Source: Telopea speciosissima (lineage: Eukaryota > Streptophyta > Magnoliopsida > Proteales > Proteaceae). From it: a stretch of 64,000 nucleotides of DNA. A program made the translations under genes and the position numbers. This document shows, in pieces, positions 47,112 through 59,518 of the stretch. Below the pieces are notes generated by a model. That model did not search any database. It was not told the DNA's origin and was given only the letters and a program-made list of their open reading frames with translations. The stretch covers positions 9,499,563 to 9,563,562 of the forward strand of contig NC_057922.1 in NCBI RefSeq assembly GCF_018873765.1, given 5' to 3'. Positions within the stretch are counted from its first letter, which is position 1, and every line of letters begins with the position of its first letter.

Positions 47112-50100
47112 TCACTCTGGTAGTGGAATATCTGCAAGGTCCTCCCTCAAAACAACATTATTGAACCCAAAGACACCATCAGTACCATTGAATCCTTTCT
47201 CCATTTGGATTTGAAGATTATTATCTAGCTTGGCTACATCTATGAATGTCACTGCTTTATCTTTCCTGAATGTTAAGTAGAAAAGGGCTAAAACATATAT
47301 GGCCATGAGAGGGAACACAATAATCCCAATAAATACAGTAGCAACTTTTGGTAGATTGTTATGGACAAGCCATTGCCCAAAGGCTGTAGTCAAGTAGTAG
47401 ATGTTAATGCCAATGATGCCCAATCCCAAAATCCAAGAGATCACTATAATCTGCAAGCATAACCAAAACATACAAATGGTTACTTAGATTAGATGTTTGT
47501 GTAGAGAGACAAGTTTGAGCTGAAACTAGTTGGAAACACCCAAAAAAACTTAAAAAGAGGCATAACTCACATAGATAGAGTTCTTGTGTGGCCCCATCTT
47601 GCTGGTGCTGCTACTGAACTTGAGCAGAGGAATGAGAGCAAATGGAAGCTCAAATGATAGTATCATCTGGAAAAACCGTCGCAAATCGATTAAAGAAATT
47701 AGATAAGTAACTTAACTTTAAGAAAAATAATAAGGGAGCTTAATTACGAACCGAAGAAATGATGATTAGTCGGCCTGCCCCGGCAGAGCCACCAATGATG
47801 GAAACAATTAAGCTAGGTGTAATTGCAATCGTTCGCGTCATCAAGTTCCTCATCCATTTCTTCATCTTAATGTCCAAGAACCCCTAATTGGTTCAAAAGT
47901 TCATTCTAATTCAGATTATGGACATGACTAATTGAGTAAGAAATGACAATAATAATTATAGTTCATTACCTGCATGACAAATTGTCCAGCATAAGTACCT
48001 GTAATGGTGGAACTCTGTCCAGAAGCTAGTAATGCAATGGCATAAATTGTGGAACTTGATTTCCCCAACACATTCTGCAAATAATTAAGTGAAAAATTTG
48101 TTAAAAAATGATGTTTTATTAAGTACATGATTAACACTCTTATGTCACATCTCTATGATCTCTGACCTTAAGAAGGAAAGAAGCAGAGTTAAGTGTGAGA
48201 TTATTGCATTGATCAAGATTCTCTTGGGATAGATTGTTTGCAAAACAGACAGTTCCTGATACTGAAACCACTGCAACATTGATAAGAAATGCCACAAATA
48301 ATGCAAACCCGCTCTCTATCAAGAAGAATCGACATGCATCCTGTAAATTCGAGGAACCATTATACATCATGTAGAAAAGAATGGAAATCGCAAACAACAA
48401 TCACACAATGCACACAAGAATTTACATTGATGCCGCGAACAGATGGAGGTATCTTCCTTGATAGTACTAGAGCAGAGTGGAGAAAGAGATTGTGCCTGCT
48501 CAGCTCAGCATGAAAGGAAATATATATGTAGTTTACCACAAAACATTAAATTTAAAGAAAGAGAATGAATATGATGAACAATGGGAATATTCTTACGGCA
48601 TCACAAGGGCTCCCAATAGTGCAATGGAATCAGCAATAGCTCCTTGGCCATTAAGCTTTGGAATGAACATTCCCTCTAAAACCTTTGAAGTAGGTGGTTG
48701 TACATAACTCAATTCTCCAAAATAACAGGCAGCCATCACAAATACAAGTATTGCAATCAACATTTCCAGCTTCCGAACCTAGCAAATTAATGACAATGGA
48801 AATAAGGTATAAAAAAGTGTAAACAGTTGTTCGATGTCTTAAACAGCATTCACGCACACCAAATAAGATTTGATCAAGTTTGAAAAAGGTATTCTTTTAA
48901 CTATTTGGGTTTAATGAATTTTAATTTTCTACTAATCAAAATCCATGTATCAAGCAAATAAATAGGCTAGAAAATAAATTCTTCCTTATGGTTTTGGAAC
49001 CTTTTAATATGAAAGATGTGCATTTGAGCTTTTATTGCCATGTGTAGAAAATAAATTTAAAAAAAAGGGGAAAGACTCAGTCTTGGGCGAACAGACCGCT
49101 GCATCCCTGGACCTTTCTAGGGGGTGTGTCTGGCGCAAGAACACGCCCACACACAACACCGGTTAGCATTCTTTCTCCCATATATCTAACAGTTGAAAAC
49201 ATAGCTAGGTTTCAAGGTTCAAAGTAGATTGCTAGCGACTATAGGCATAGGTTTTCCTTCTACAAACAAAAACCTATTTTTAATTATTTAACTATGTACA
49301 TAGATGGTAGCTAAAAATCTATTTTACCTTTAGAAAATAAAAAAATTGTATATTTCTTTTCATTTACTTACTAACAAAAACTTCCACCAATGCTCCGTAG
49401 CATAAACTCTTTTTTACTGATCCACTTTACTCAAGTTCACTTAAGCCGTAAAACCAAAGTTAATGCATTATATTTTTCTAAAAGAAATAATTTTAAAAGA
49501 TTTTTTTCATTTATCATGATGTGACCTTATGATTGGACTTGTGAACACGTGAATTTTTTGTTGACTCTCTCCCTTTATTGTGTAAACACCCTTCTCCGAT
49601 CCAATTCAAGTGTACTAAGTTTAATTTCAAATTAATGCACGAAGCATTAATTTTAACCATAAGCAATATTAATTACATGATCGACCAACCATCTATTAAA
49701 CATTTCACTTTAAATCATCAGAAATCCAAAATTTGACCAAGAATCAAGTATGATGTGGACATTATTTCCACATAATTTGTACTCCAACTAGACTCTTATG
49801 CAGTAGACAAAAACAACTTTGTTTTAAATGCATTAGGTTGAAGCGAGTACCAATAATGTTGAAATTCTATCCTTTATAGAGGACTAGAGGTAGTGATTAA
49901 TAAGAATGCGAAAAAGATTGCTACACTACCCTTGTACAGTTTCTCATATAATAAATAGTGGGGTCAACATTGACATTCTTTCTCCTGACCATGTGGCCTC
50001 CATATATTTTCTAACCCCTTATTGGTGTAGCGCGCATGTAGATTCCTTCTTGCACTCCACTTGTAGGAAACCCTGCCCAAGACTATAGTAAAAAGAAGTG

Positions 50101-51720
50101 CATTTGAGTGTCTCTCTCTCACATAATGAGATGTGGGGTTCACACTAACTCTCTCTCTCTCTTGCTGACTCCATGTGGATGCATGATACCATTCTCTGCA
50201 CTACCATAGTGTGGCGTGTAGATTCCTCCCCATGCACATTAGCATACAGAATCCAATATCATGTAGAGGGTTGGATCGGGGGAGGTTCTGAATTGAGTGG
50301 GATTTTTTATTATACCAAAATTAATAAAAAAAGAAAAGAAAAGAAGAAATATTAATAATTCCTATTCATTAAAAATAGATAAAATACCAATAACTAACCC
50401 ATTAAATGGGTATCACTCATCACTAATGCTTGTTATATCATCTAAAAACATGGTAGCTGGTAATGGTCTAAGTGGATTTATATGAATAAACAAACAGCAA
50501 ATGGGAATATAATTTTATTTTTAATTAATAATAAAAACATGGAAGTTCAGACAAGGTCACCTTATAATAAAAAGGTAAAAGAGTAATTAAGAAATAATAA
50601 TAAAATTACCCCATATCTCTGTAGACCAAGTAGGAGGAGAGTGCTTAAACCAGTTAAGAGAACTCCAGTCCATACTGGAATGTGGAGTAATATGTTGAGT
50701 GCAAAGGCTGTTCCAATTACTGTAACCATAAAATGAAGTAATTAAACCCACTTTAATTAATTAATTAGTCTTCTTCTATCTCTTGTACAAAAATTTCTAT
50801 GAGTTTTTAGATAATAAAGAAGAGGAGAAGAGAAGAGAAGAGAAGAGAAAGAAAACCTTCAGGAATATCAGCAGCAATAACAGCAATCTCTGCTAATAAC
50901 CAAAGACAATATTTCACAAACTTTGGATATTCTAGCTTACATAGCTCTGCCAAATGTTTACCTGCATTCATTAATACCCATTTAAGAGAAGGGATAACAA
51001 GATTAATTAATTAATTAATAAGAGTAACTAGTAAGTGGAGACGGACTGAGAGATCATACCAGTTGCTACACCAAGATTGGCAGCAAGGGATTGGATTATT
51101 AGAGCAAACACCAACCCAATAAGGATTACCCATAATAGCTGATAGTGTTTAAAATTAAAAGAGAGAATTGTTAGTAAAGTAAAGTAAAGTTTCTTTATTG
51201 CATTTAGAGCTAAAAACTTGTGATTTTGTAGAAGATTAATTACCTCATATCTATGATTAGCTCCAGCTTGAAGATCAGTTTCCACTGCAATTAAGTATGA
51301 TAACAAATCTAATTAATTACATAATTAGGAAGAGCAAATACGAGAGAGAGAGAGATTACGTACAATTGCCCGGGTCGAGATAAGCCAAGGAAACAAGGAA
51401 ACCAGGACCAACAAAGGCAAGAAACTTTCTCCAGCCAGGTTGCTATTCATCAAAGTAAGTAAGATACAGTTTAATTTATTAAGAAATGTTGCCTGAAAAT
51501 AGGGAACAAAAGGAAAGAGAAGAAAGGGTGTTTAAGGGTACGTAGAGAGAGACCTTACCTTGTAAGAAGAAGGATCATCAAGTTGTTCATGGAAATGCTT
51601 GTTGTGATCATTAGTAGGCAATGAAGATTGTGGGGTCGTTTCCTCCTCCACATGGGTTATACGGTTGCTTTCTCTTTCCGATGATGGACCCTCCTTAATG
51701 ATCCCTTGCTGCTGGTCCAT
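47112..51720 (-). CDS. NRAMP divalent metal transporter, copy A (13 exons)
   Basis: Exons (high to low): 51720-51559, 51442-51364, 51284-51244, 51138-51060, 50961-50857, 50719-50610, 48778-48597, 48495-48426, 48340-48167, 48074-47970, 47883-47752, 47666-47571, 47450-47112; all GT-AG, 557 aa. Metal-site motifs are intact: DPGN in the first membrane helix and ALVMPHN in helix 6. The family signature [20 protein letters not shown] is intact too, and about twelve hydrophobic spans are seen. It fits the plant NRAMP1/5/6 group (proton-coupled Mn/Fe/Cd uptake at plasma or inner membranes), ending [11 protein letters not shown]. The start at 51720 (MDQQQ) is preferred over an in-frame ATG at 51786, because the TATA box at 51814-51823 would put the transcription start near 51786. 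Intron 6 is 1.8 kb. Tandem to copy B. Confidence 0.94.
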
Positions 51721-51813
51721 GTCTATCTTTCGCTCTTTTCTCTGGGATAGATCTTTTTGCTTTTTCTCACTCTCTCTCCCTCTCATTGTACTCTTTTTTG
51801 GGATTTCCCGACT

Positions 51814-51823
51814 CTATTTATAG
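51814..51823 (-). promoter_or_regulatory. TATA box of NRAMP copy A
   Basis: CTATAAATAG on the minus strand, 94 bases before the chosen start codon. The same motif with the same flanks (CTCTATTTATAGATA read on the plus strand) precedes copy B, which supports its function. Confidence 0.65.
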
Positions 51824-52319
51824 ATAAATAAATTGACTTGAACTTTACCTTCGATATTGCCATTAAGAGAAAACAAAAATTATTATAAACAACACTCTAT
51901 ACATGATTCGACGATGAAAGAAACACCCACCTGGCATCTAAGAATCATAATTATCAATCTCTCACTACCTCTTTACCTCGGATAGGTTTAACTGGTATGT
52001 ACCTTGTATGATACTTTATTGATATCATATTAGTACTTTAATATAGGTAATTAATCTCTATTTGGTACGCATTATTGATATATATTTGTTTTCTTAATGT
52101 CCACAATGGCTTAAGAATAAGAGATAAATAATATTATTATTTCTACCCCCTTCCCCCACACCCCAAAAAAAAAAAAAAAAAGACCAGAGAATATGATATT
52201 GTTATGTGAAACACATCACAAAGCTTTGGGACGTCCCTAAAGATTTCTCTATACATAAATATGATGTTGGGTACCAAGTGGTTGGATTGTGACATCAAAG
52301 TTTCCATTAGGCTACCAGA

Positions 52320-52500
52320 TTATGTTGTACGTGGGTGTGGGTTAATTCCTCGTGAGGTATTGTCTGGGTTGCTCCATCGTGATTTTGTGATTGTGGGTTC
52401 GAATTAAAAAATAGTTTTTTTTGTGAAGGAGGGGAAAGGCTACGTATATTATGACCCTCACCAAACCCTAAAATGATAAGATTCTCATGCACTAAATACA
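52320..52500 (+). repeat. Diverged Au-type SINE
   Basis: A box-like GGGTTGCTCC, B box-like GGGTTCGAAT, then GGGGAAAGGCTACGT and CATTATGACC-like tail sequence. It is the most complete, though diverged, sense copy in the window. Confidence 0.5.
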
Positions 52501-52917
52501 CTCTTTTAAACCGTCACACCATCTCCGTTTTGTCAGTCTAGTAAAACTTGTTGTAAATACTCCCAAAAAAAAAAAATGTATGCTGTTGAGAAGCCCAAAG
52601 TAGCCAAGCTTTGGTTAATTATCTTTAGATTTATCTTTTGTTTTCTAAGGAACCAAACAACAAATAGAGAGGTTGCAGAAGAGTAATTAAGTTCGAAGGG
52701 AGTGATCAGATTCGGTTCAATAGTGGAACCCTCGTTTGTAGCCCTAGAAATTAAGTCCAGATTCCCCTAGATACTCTCAAACCTGAATAAAAGTCTAACT
52801 TCTCGTTCATTTAAGTCATGTGTACTTTCTCATCAATTTCAAAAGTATTTAATGGGTTTGAGTTTTTTTTTGGGAATAGGGAGTTACATATATATTTTGT
52901 ATAGGGGGGGGGGGGGG

Positions 52918-53035
52918 GAATCGAACTAGGAGGGGATAAGGTATCAGTCAGGCGACTCGAACTCGAGACCTCCTGGTGAGCAAGAACATGAAGTGTACCA
53001 CGGCTCACCAATTGAGCTAGGCAATTGTTGGTAAT
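52918..53035 (-). repeat. tRNA-derived SINE head
   Basis: The reverse complement gives 'GCCTAGCTCAATTGGTGAGC' (A box) and GAGTTCGAGTC (B box) with tRNA-like spacing. It is followed by a C run (G run at 52905-52918 on the plus strand). A different family from the Au-type copies. Not a working tRNA: no proper acceptor stem. Confidence 0.5.
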
Positions 53036-53559
53036 GGGTTTGAGTTTCCCTTCACTCACGGTGAAGAGGACTAGTTTCCACCAATGGTGGCAACTATGAA
53101 GATAATCTAGACATGAAGGAAAAACAGTAACATTACTATGCGTGGTGATACCCAGGCTAGCACTCCATGACCTACCACGTAAATAGCACTATTATAAATC
53201 ATGTAAAGATAAATGTCACTAAGGATAGTGATGTTTAAAAGAAAAAAAATAAGCTTTTATATTGTTTTTTAATAATATTTAAGGGAGAATGTTTCATGTC
53301 TGGGATGTAGCCATCGCTATAATACCCCCCTCTTTCTATCTTTCTCTCCTTCCTCACGAAATGACGTGTCTACTCGCCATTGGTTGAACTGATAGGTGGC
53401 ATCCATTGTCTCTCACAGCCTTCACTTTATCGAATGGGGACAAAGAAAGGGTGTGTATGATACCATTTCTTCTCCCTACTAATGAAGCGACAAAACACTG
53501 AAGCACCGACAGTGTATATAAAAAGCTGTGCACAAAAACTCGCCCCCTCTACAGTAACG

Positions 53560-53866
53560 GTGTTGTTAGTCTGTTGTTAGTTATTGGTGTGAAAGGACTA
53601 TTTTACCCTTGTATTAAAACATTAGAATGAAATTTATAATACTACCCTTCCTTCATCTTCAACATTGGTCAAGGGTAGTTTAGGGATTTTAATTTATTTA
53701 ACTGACTGACATCATCACTTAACATCATAAAACTAATTGTAGGGACTAATTTATCATATTGGGGTCTAAACAAGGGGGTGATTTGAGTTTTTGCAAAAAT
53801 CGAAAGGTGATCTGAGTTTCGTTTGAAAATTAGGAGGTGACGTGTAATTTACCCTAATTACCCTTG
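53560..53866. repeat. Possible solo end of a related Mutator-like element
   Basis: The right border GTGTAATTTACCC matches the terminal motif of the two Mutator-like elements, and the inward text has the same style (GGTGATTTGAG, GGTGATCTGAG). No partner end or target duplication was found. Confidence 0.35.
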
Positions 53867-54818
53867 GAGAAGAAACTTGGCAAATTGACATGATTGTGGC
53901 TTCAACTCCAATTAGGGTCCCATGGCACAAAAACTAAAGTTTTGCATCGTCATTGATAGAGCTCTACATTTGGATTAAGTGGATTGGAATTTTATATTAA
54001 TTTGCATCAAACAATGTTTATTATTTCTATTAATTACAATTAAAAAATGATTTGGAAAAGGTAGTTATTAGCTGACGTCATTATGTCTACTTCCATGACC
54101 ATTAATTTACAAAACCCATTTTTATAGATATCTCCACTGTTAAAAAAAGATTAATAGCTGGAGGTGGATTAAACAAAGGTAATACTTGATTAATTATTTT
54201 GTTTATTTTGATAATGGCTTATGTATTAGTATATATGGGTAACCATATCGTAACGTGTCACTCTCTCGCATGTATAAATGGAGAGATTAAAATAAAATGA
54301 GTCAACGAGTAAACTTATAATGGAGTTACTCATGTGGCGTCCACATGCAATTAGAGAAAACTCGTGTGCGGCTTGAAAGAAGCACGTGGCCCACACACAG
54401 AGCTTAAGAGAAACACGTGATCAACATTGACAAGTGGACGGTTGGAGATCACAATTTATTATTTGAAAATAATTTGCTGACCAAGCTTCGGTTAGATTAG
54501 ATGGTCATATAGTATTATGTAAACATCTCAGTTAATAATAATAATAATAATTCAATTGATGGTGTTTTTTTTTTTTTTTTTTTTAATGAAATTGATGGTG
54601 TCTTTCCCTTCCTCATTTCAAGATAATCTTGTTATGGATGTTCAATGTAGACCGAGGTTTCGTGTGTTTAATTCTGTGACCTTGGCTTTTTAGTGTTTTT
54701 AGTTTCCTGTTGTAGGCATTGCCGTAGGTGGGGAATTATCCTTGATTTTTTGTAGTTGTGTCTGAATCCTTGCCAGTTTTATGTGTATCTCTTCTTCTTC
54801 TTCTTTCTTTTATTTTTA

Positions 54819-54853
<35 letters not shown>

Positions 54854-55250
54854 TTGATCAATACAAATGACCCTTTAGCTAAAAAAATAAAATTTCACTT
54901 CTGAAAAAGTATAATTAGTAAATGGGTTTTCTTCTCCATCATTATGGCTATTGAAGTAACGTTTCACTATTTGCCACATGGCAGTAAATAGATTAGTCCT
55001 TGTGATAGAGGACCCCACATATATCTCAATGGTACAATTTTCGCTTAAAATGAATAAAGGAAGTAGCTAAAATTACAAAATATGTCATTTTGTATTTTAT
55101 ATTCATCTCCATTTGATGACAGTTTAGTAATTTTACTAAAACTTTGAAGCATAGCTTGAACAACTTACCTTGCTTACTTTGCACTAAAATTTGGGCATTG
55201 AGATGTATGTGGGGTCTTATATCACATGAACTAATTACTTATGTACTGCT

Positions 55251-55925
55251 AAGGGTGTCAATTGGGACGGTTCCCGATATTCGAGACGGATCCACACTAG
55301 TACCGGTATCAAAGGTGCCAATCCCAGTACCGTCCCATTTAGTAAACAGGACCAAACCTAAGTCCCAGTCCCAATTATTAACGGGACGGGATGGTACCGG
55401 TTCCTAAACAGTTCTAGACTCAGTAAAAAAAGGAGAAGAACTTTAATGGTTCCAAGATGATTCCATTATTAGAAAGCAACTTAGAATACGAACTTAAGAT
55501 GAATTTCATGGTTTTACTTCTTCAAACTCCCTAAGATCACATGAAATTTCTCAAAACGACGTCTAAGAATTAATGAGGACGATATAAATAAGCTCATGTA
55601 TGGTTTCAATGCCATTACGAAACAAGTTTAGAGAAATGGAACTAAAGGTCCATTGGCTAAAATCTCCAAAGAGAAAATACACTAAGATACATCAAACTAC
55701 TGCCATATACCTTCCATACAATAAGATGAAATATACCTTTTAAAAGGGTACTAATAGTTTCGGTACCTAACCGGTATTTTGGTACTGGTACCATTGGGAA
55801 TCCCGTCCCATTTATTATTCGGTACCAAAATCAGATCCCAATACCGTTTCATTTATTTAATGGGACAGTCCGGTACCGGGTTTTAGCGGGACGGTTCCCG
55901 GTTCTGATCCCAAATTGACACCCTT
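55251..55925. mobile_element. hAT-like non-autonomous element (675 bp)
   Basis: Ends AAGGGTGTCAATTGGGA and the complement of AAGGGTGTCAATTTGGGA. The subterminal zones are full of GGTACCGGTT and GGGACGG variants in both orientations. Target duplication is unclear (TACTGCTA and TACTACCA-like flanks). Confidence 0.65.
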
Positions 55926-57000
55926 CTATACTACCAAGTGTAAAATAGTGAAGTGTTACACTTCACTAGGCATAGTGACACCTAGAAGCTGAGAAGCACC
56001 CCTATAGTATTTTTTTTTTATTTGCCAAGCATAAATGTTTTACAATACAAAGCACCGCAATGTGAAGTATAAGGAGAAGGTTACGGAGGTTGGGGTGATG
56101 GTATTGTGAACTAGCTAGTTTCCTAATGAATTGATGTACTAGATATAAGGGGGCTGAATTCCCCTGACAAACAAGAAGCCATGAAAAAAGTGATCAAAGA
56201 ATTGAAAGGGAAAATATGCATTTAGATTGAGACTGAGGTGAAGGATGTTAATGGTTTGTTTTGTCATGCTACCAACTCCAACTACATGACACCAAATATT
56301 TGAACAGAGACCTTCGAGTCTATCTATCTACAAAATTTCTATCTACCTAACTCTCATGTGATAGAACTAGGTAATTGTGCCAAGTTTCTATTGAAACGTC
56401 ACGTCTTTTTTCTTTTTTTTTTTTTGCTTCCCCTTTCTTGCCGCATTGTGGTTCTTGTTGCATGATGGCTGCACTATTCTCGGTGATGGTCAAAAATCAT
56501 GCATCTCCTGATGGCACATATATGGGAAAATGATTGCTACATTGTCTTTGTATAGATTCTTTTATACTTTCCTCACATAATAAACAATGGAGCTGGGACC
56601 CATATTGGCATTTCTCTCTCCTACGCTGACTATGTAGGCCCATATATGCCCCCATATAAATGATACCATTTCCAACCCTTCATTGATTATAATGTGCAAA
56701 TTCCTTGTTACACTGCCCTTATATGGAAATTGTATGAGTATAAATATGTAGCATTGCTTTATGATATATACTTTTTTTTCATAATAAAACAAGAAGCCTA
56801 GTTAAATGTATCAAATGGGTTATATTTGATATACTGGCAATGAACTGCCTGATTCACCATGTTACAATAAACAAGTACTTAAACTGTATAGAACTGTTTG
56901 TTAAATCCTGATGACACAGCTATTTTAGTAAAGAAATACTCATCCAAACACCCCCAACAAAATAAAAACAAAAATAAATACACAAAAACTTGATAAACTA

Positions 57001-57062
57001 TTCTGGTAGTGGGTTATCTGCAAGGTCTAATTATTCTGGTAGTGGGACATCTGCAAGGTCCT
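57001..57062. repeat. Duplicated last codons of NRAMP copy B in its 3' UTR
   Basis: ATTCTGGTAGTGGG..ATCTGCAAGGTC occurs at 57033-57060, coding for the final DLADVPLPE, and again at 57000-57026, just past the stop codon. It is a 32-bp tandem duplication with two base changes. Confidence 0.85.
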
Positions 57063-59476
57063 CCCTGTAAGGAGCATCATTAACCTCAGAGACACCATCA
57101 GTTTTATTGAACCCTTTCTCCATTTCGATTTGAGCATTAGAATCTAGCTTTGGTGTGTCTATAAATGTCACTTTTGAATCCTTTCGGAAAGTTAAGTAGA
57201 GAATAGCAACAACATAGAGGACCATGAAAGGAACCACAATGATCCCAATGAATACATTTGCAACCTTGGGTAGACTGTTGTGGATCAACCAAACAAAGAA
57301 GGCTGTGCACAAGAAATAGATATTGATTCCAACCATACCTGCTCCTAGGATCCATGAGATCACCATGATCTGCAAGCAATTTATATATAATAGAATTAAC
57401 AAATTAGATGATTCATGTAGTAATAATTTTAATGAAATAGAAATCTATAAGAAATGGTACTCACATAAATAGAGTTTTTATGTGGTCCCATCTTGCTGGT
57501 GCTGCTGCTAAACTTGAGAAGTGGAATCATAGCAAATGGAAGCTCAAAGGATAATATCATCTGTAGTATCCAAACTAAATGGTTTAGCAAAAGAGTCTTG
57601 TTACATGTAATGGTTGTTAATTAGGACTATTCATCATATCATGACTTTGCTACATGGTAGACATTGGGTCGTGAGTCCATCTGATAGAGGACCCGGCCGA
57701 ACCCATAGATCACTAGTTAAGACTTCAAGACAATTCATATCATGACATGATAGACATTGGGTCGTGGGTCCATCTGATAGAAGACTGTTTGGGTTCCTCT
57801 ATCAGGGCTATTCATATCATGACTTTGCTACATGGTAGACATTGGGTTGTGGGTTCATCTGATAGAGGTCCCCAAACCCATAGATTACTGGTTAGACTTC
57901 AGGACTGTTCATATCATGACTTTGCTACATGGTAGACATTGGGTTGTGGGTTCATCTAATAGAGGACCCCAAACCCGTAAATCATTGGTTAGACTTTAGG
58001 ACTGTTCATATTATGACTTTGCTACATGGTAGACATTGGATCATGGGTCCATCTGATAAAGGACTGTTCATATCATGACTTTGCTACATGGTAGACATTG
58101 GGTCGTAGGTCCATGTGATAGAGAACTCCCAACCCATAAATCATTGAATAGACATGCTTAAAAAGACAGAATGGATTACGAACCGATGCAACGATAATTA
58201 GTTGGCCAGCCCCAGAAGGGCCCAAAATGATGGAGACAATAAGGCTAGGTGTAATTGCAACGCATCGGGTCAGCAAGTTTCGAATCCATTTCTTCATCTT
58301 GAGGTCCAAGAATCCCTGTTCAGTTTTGGAGGAAAAGCTTAAGTTTAATTAGATTAAGAATGAAATTAGTAAACTTAAATCAAACATTGCACACAAAACA
58401 AATATAACTTCATAGATCACAACCTGCATGATAAATTGCCCGGCATAAGTACCGGTTATGCTGGAGCTTTGTCCAGAAGCTAGCAATGCAACAGCATAAA
58501 TAATGGAACTTGACTTTCCCAATACATTCTGAGAAGAAAAAAAAATCATTAAAATGTAGTTTAGATTGATTCAATTGTAGTCATTTATATCATACAAGAA
58601 TAGTATGTCAAAAATGATTCTTGTTAGAATTGGTCCAATGTGCCCAAAATCCCCATAGAATCAGTTTAAGTTGTAGAAGTGATTCACACCTGGAGAAGGA
58701 AAGAAGCTGAATTAAGAGTAAGGTTGCTACAACGCTCAGCATTCTGTGGGGTGATGTCAGTAGCATTACAAACAGTTCCTACCACAGCTACCATCGAGAG
58801 ATTGATTAGAAATGCTACTAAAAGTGCAAATCCACTCTCTATCATGAAGAATCTACAAGCATCCTGTAATTTCAAAGAGTCCACAATCAGTTAGTTATAC
58901 ACAAATAAGATTAAGGTGTGTCAACCGGTTGGTCCTGATGGCCCCACCCTCAAATTTTTGAATCCTACATTGTGATTGACCCGTTTAAGTATTCGGTCCT
59001 CATAAGCTAGGCATGTTCCCATTTATAAACAGTCGGTTGGATACTAATCACTATACTGACTTAAATGGTCTGCTGAGCCATTCATATCTGAACGGGTCTT
59101 AAATGGGCTATTAAGTAAATGCTTCAATTTTCAAAATTTTGTATTACAAAGATAATAATCAAGGTATAGAGCTTAATGGTGTACGAATCCAACATTTGAG
59201 TAATGCAAAAGGACTTATCGATGAAAAAGGTTTAGATTGACCATCAAATTCATCTACAATAATAGTGACGGCTTAATTGGACTCTTAGGCGGTCAGTCCT
59301 GGTCGGCGACCGTCAGGCTAGACCCTCGTACCTGTACAGGGAACAACCAAATATTATTTGGTCTGGGCTTGAGTCCAGCATATTTATAATCGGCCTGGGC
59401 CAGTCTCTTTTATTCCGATCGAGCTAACCGGTGCGGGCCTAGAATTGACACCCTCCCCCAACTCCCCTCCCTCCCA

Positions 59477-59518
<42 letters not shown>

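Larger units (their letters stand above)
51824..57030. other. 5.2 kb between the tandem NRAMP genes
   Basis: Holds the promoter of copy A and the 3' UTR of copy B. Repeats listed separately occupy parts of it. 49896-50240 (in copy A intron 6) and 56529-56760 share diverged phrases such as 'CACATAATGAGATGTGGGG' and TGACTCCATGTGG, an unnamed interspersed repeat. Simple ATT repeats lie at 54820-54852, and a T run at 54566-54583. No gene is recognised. Confidence 0.4.

Noticed and set aside
51720-51786. Upstream in-frame ATG giving an N-terminus 22 residues longer for NRAMP copy A
   Set aside because: The TATA box position places the likely transcription start at about the same point, and copy B has no such extension.
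52918-53035. A tRNA gene on the minus strand
   Set aside because: A and B boxes are present but the acceptor stem does not pair; better explained as a tRNA-derived SINE head.
57625-58140. CRISPR-like array
   Set aside because: Units are long, diverged and contiguous, without unique spacers of constant length, and lie in a plant intron. It is a minisatellite.
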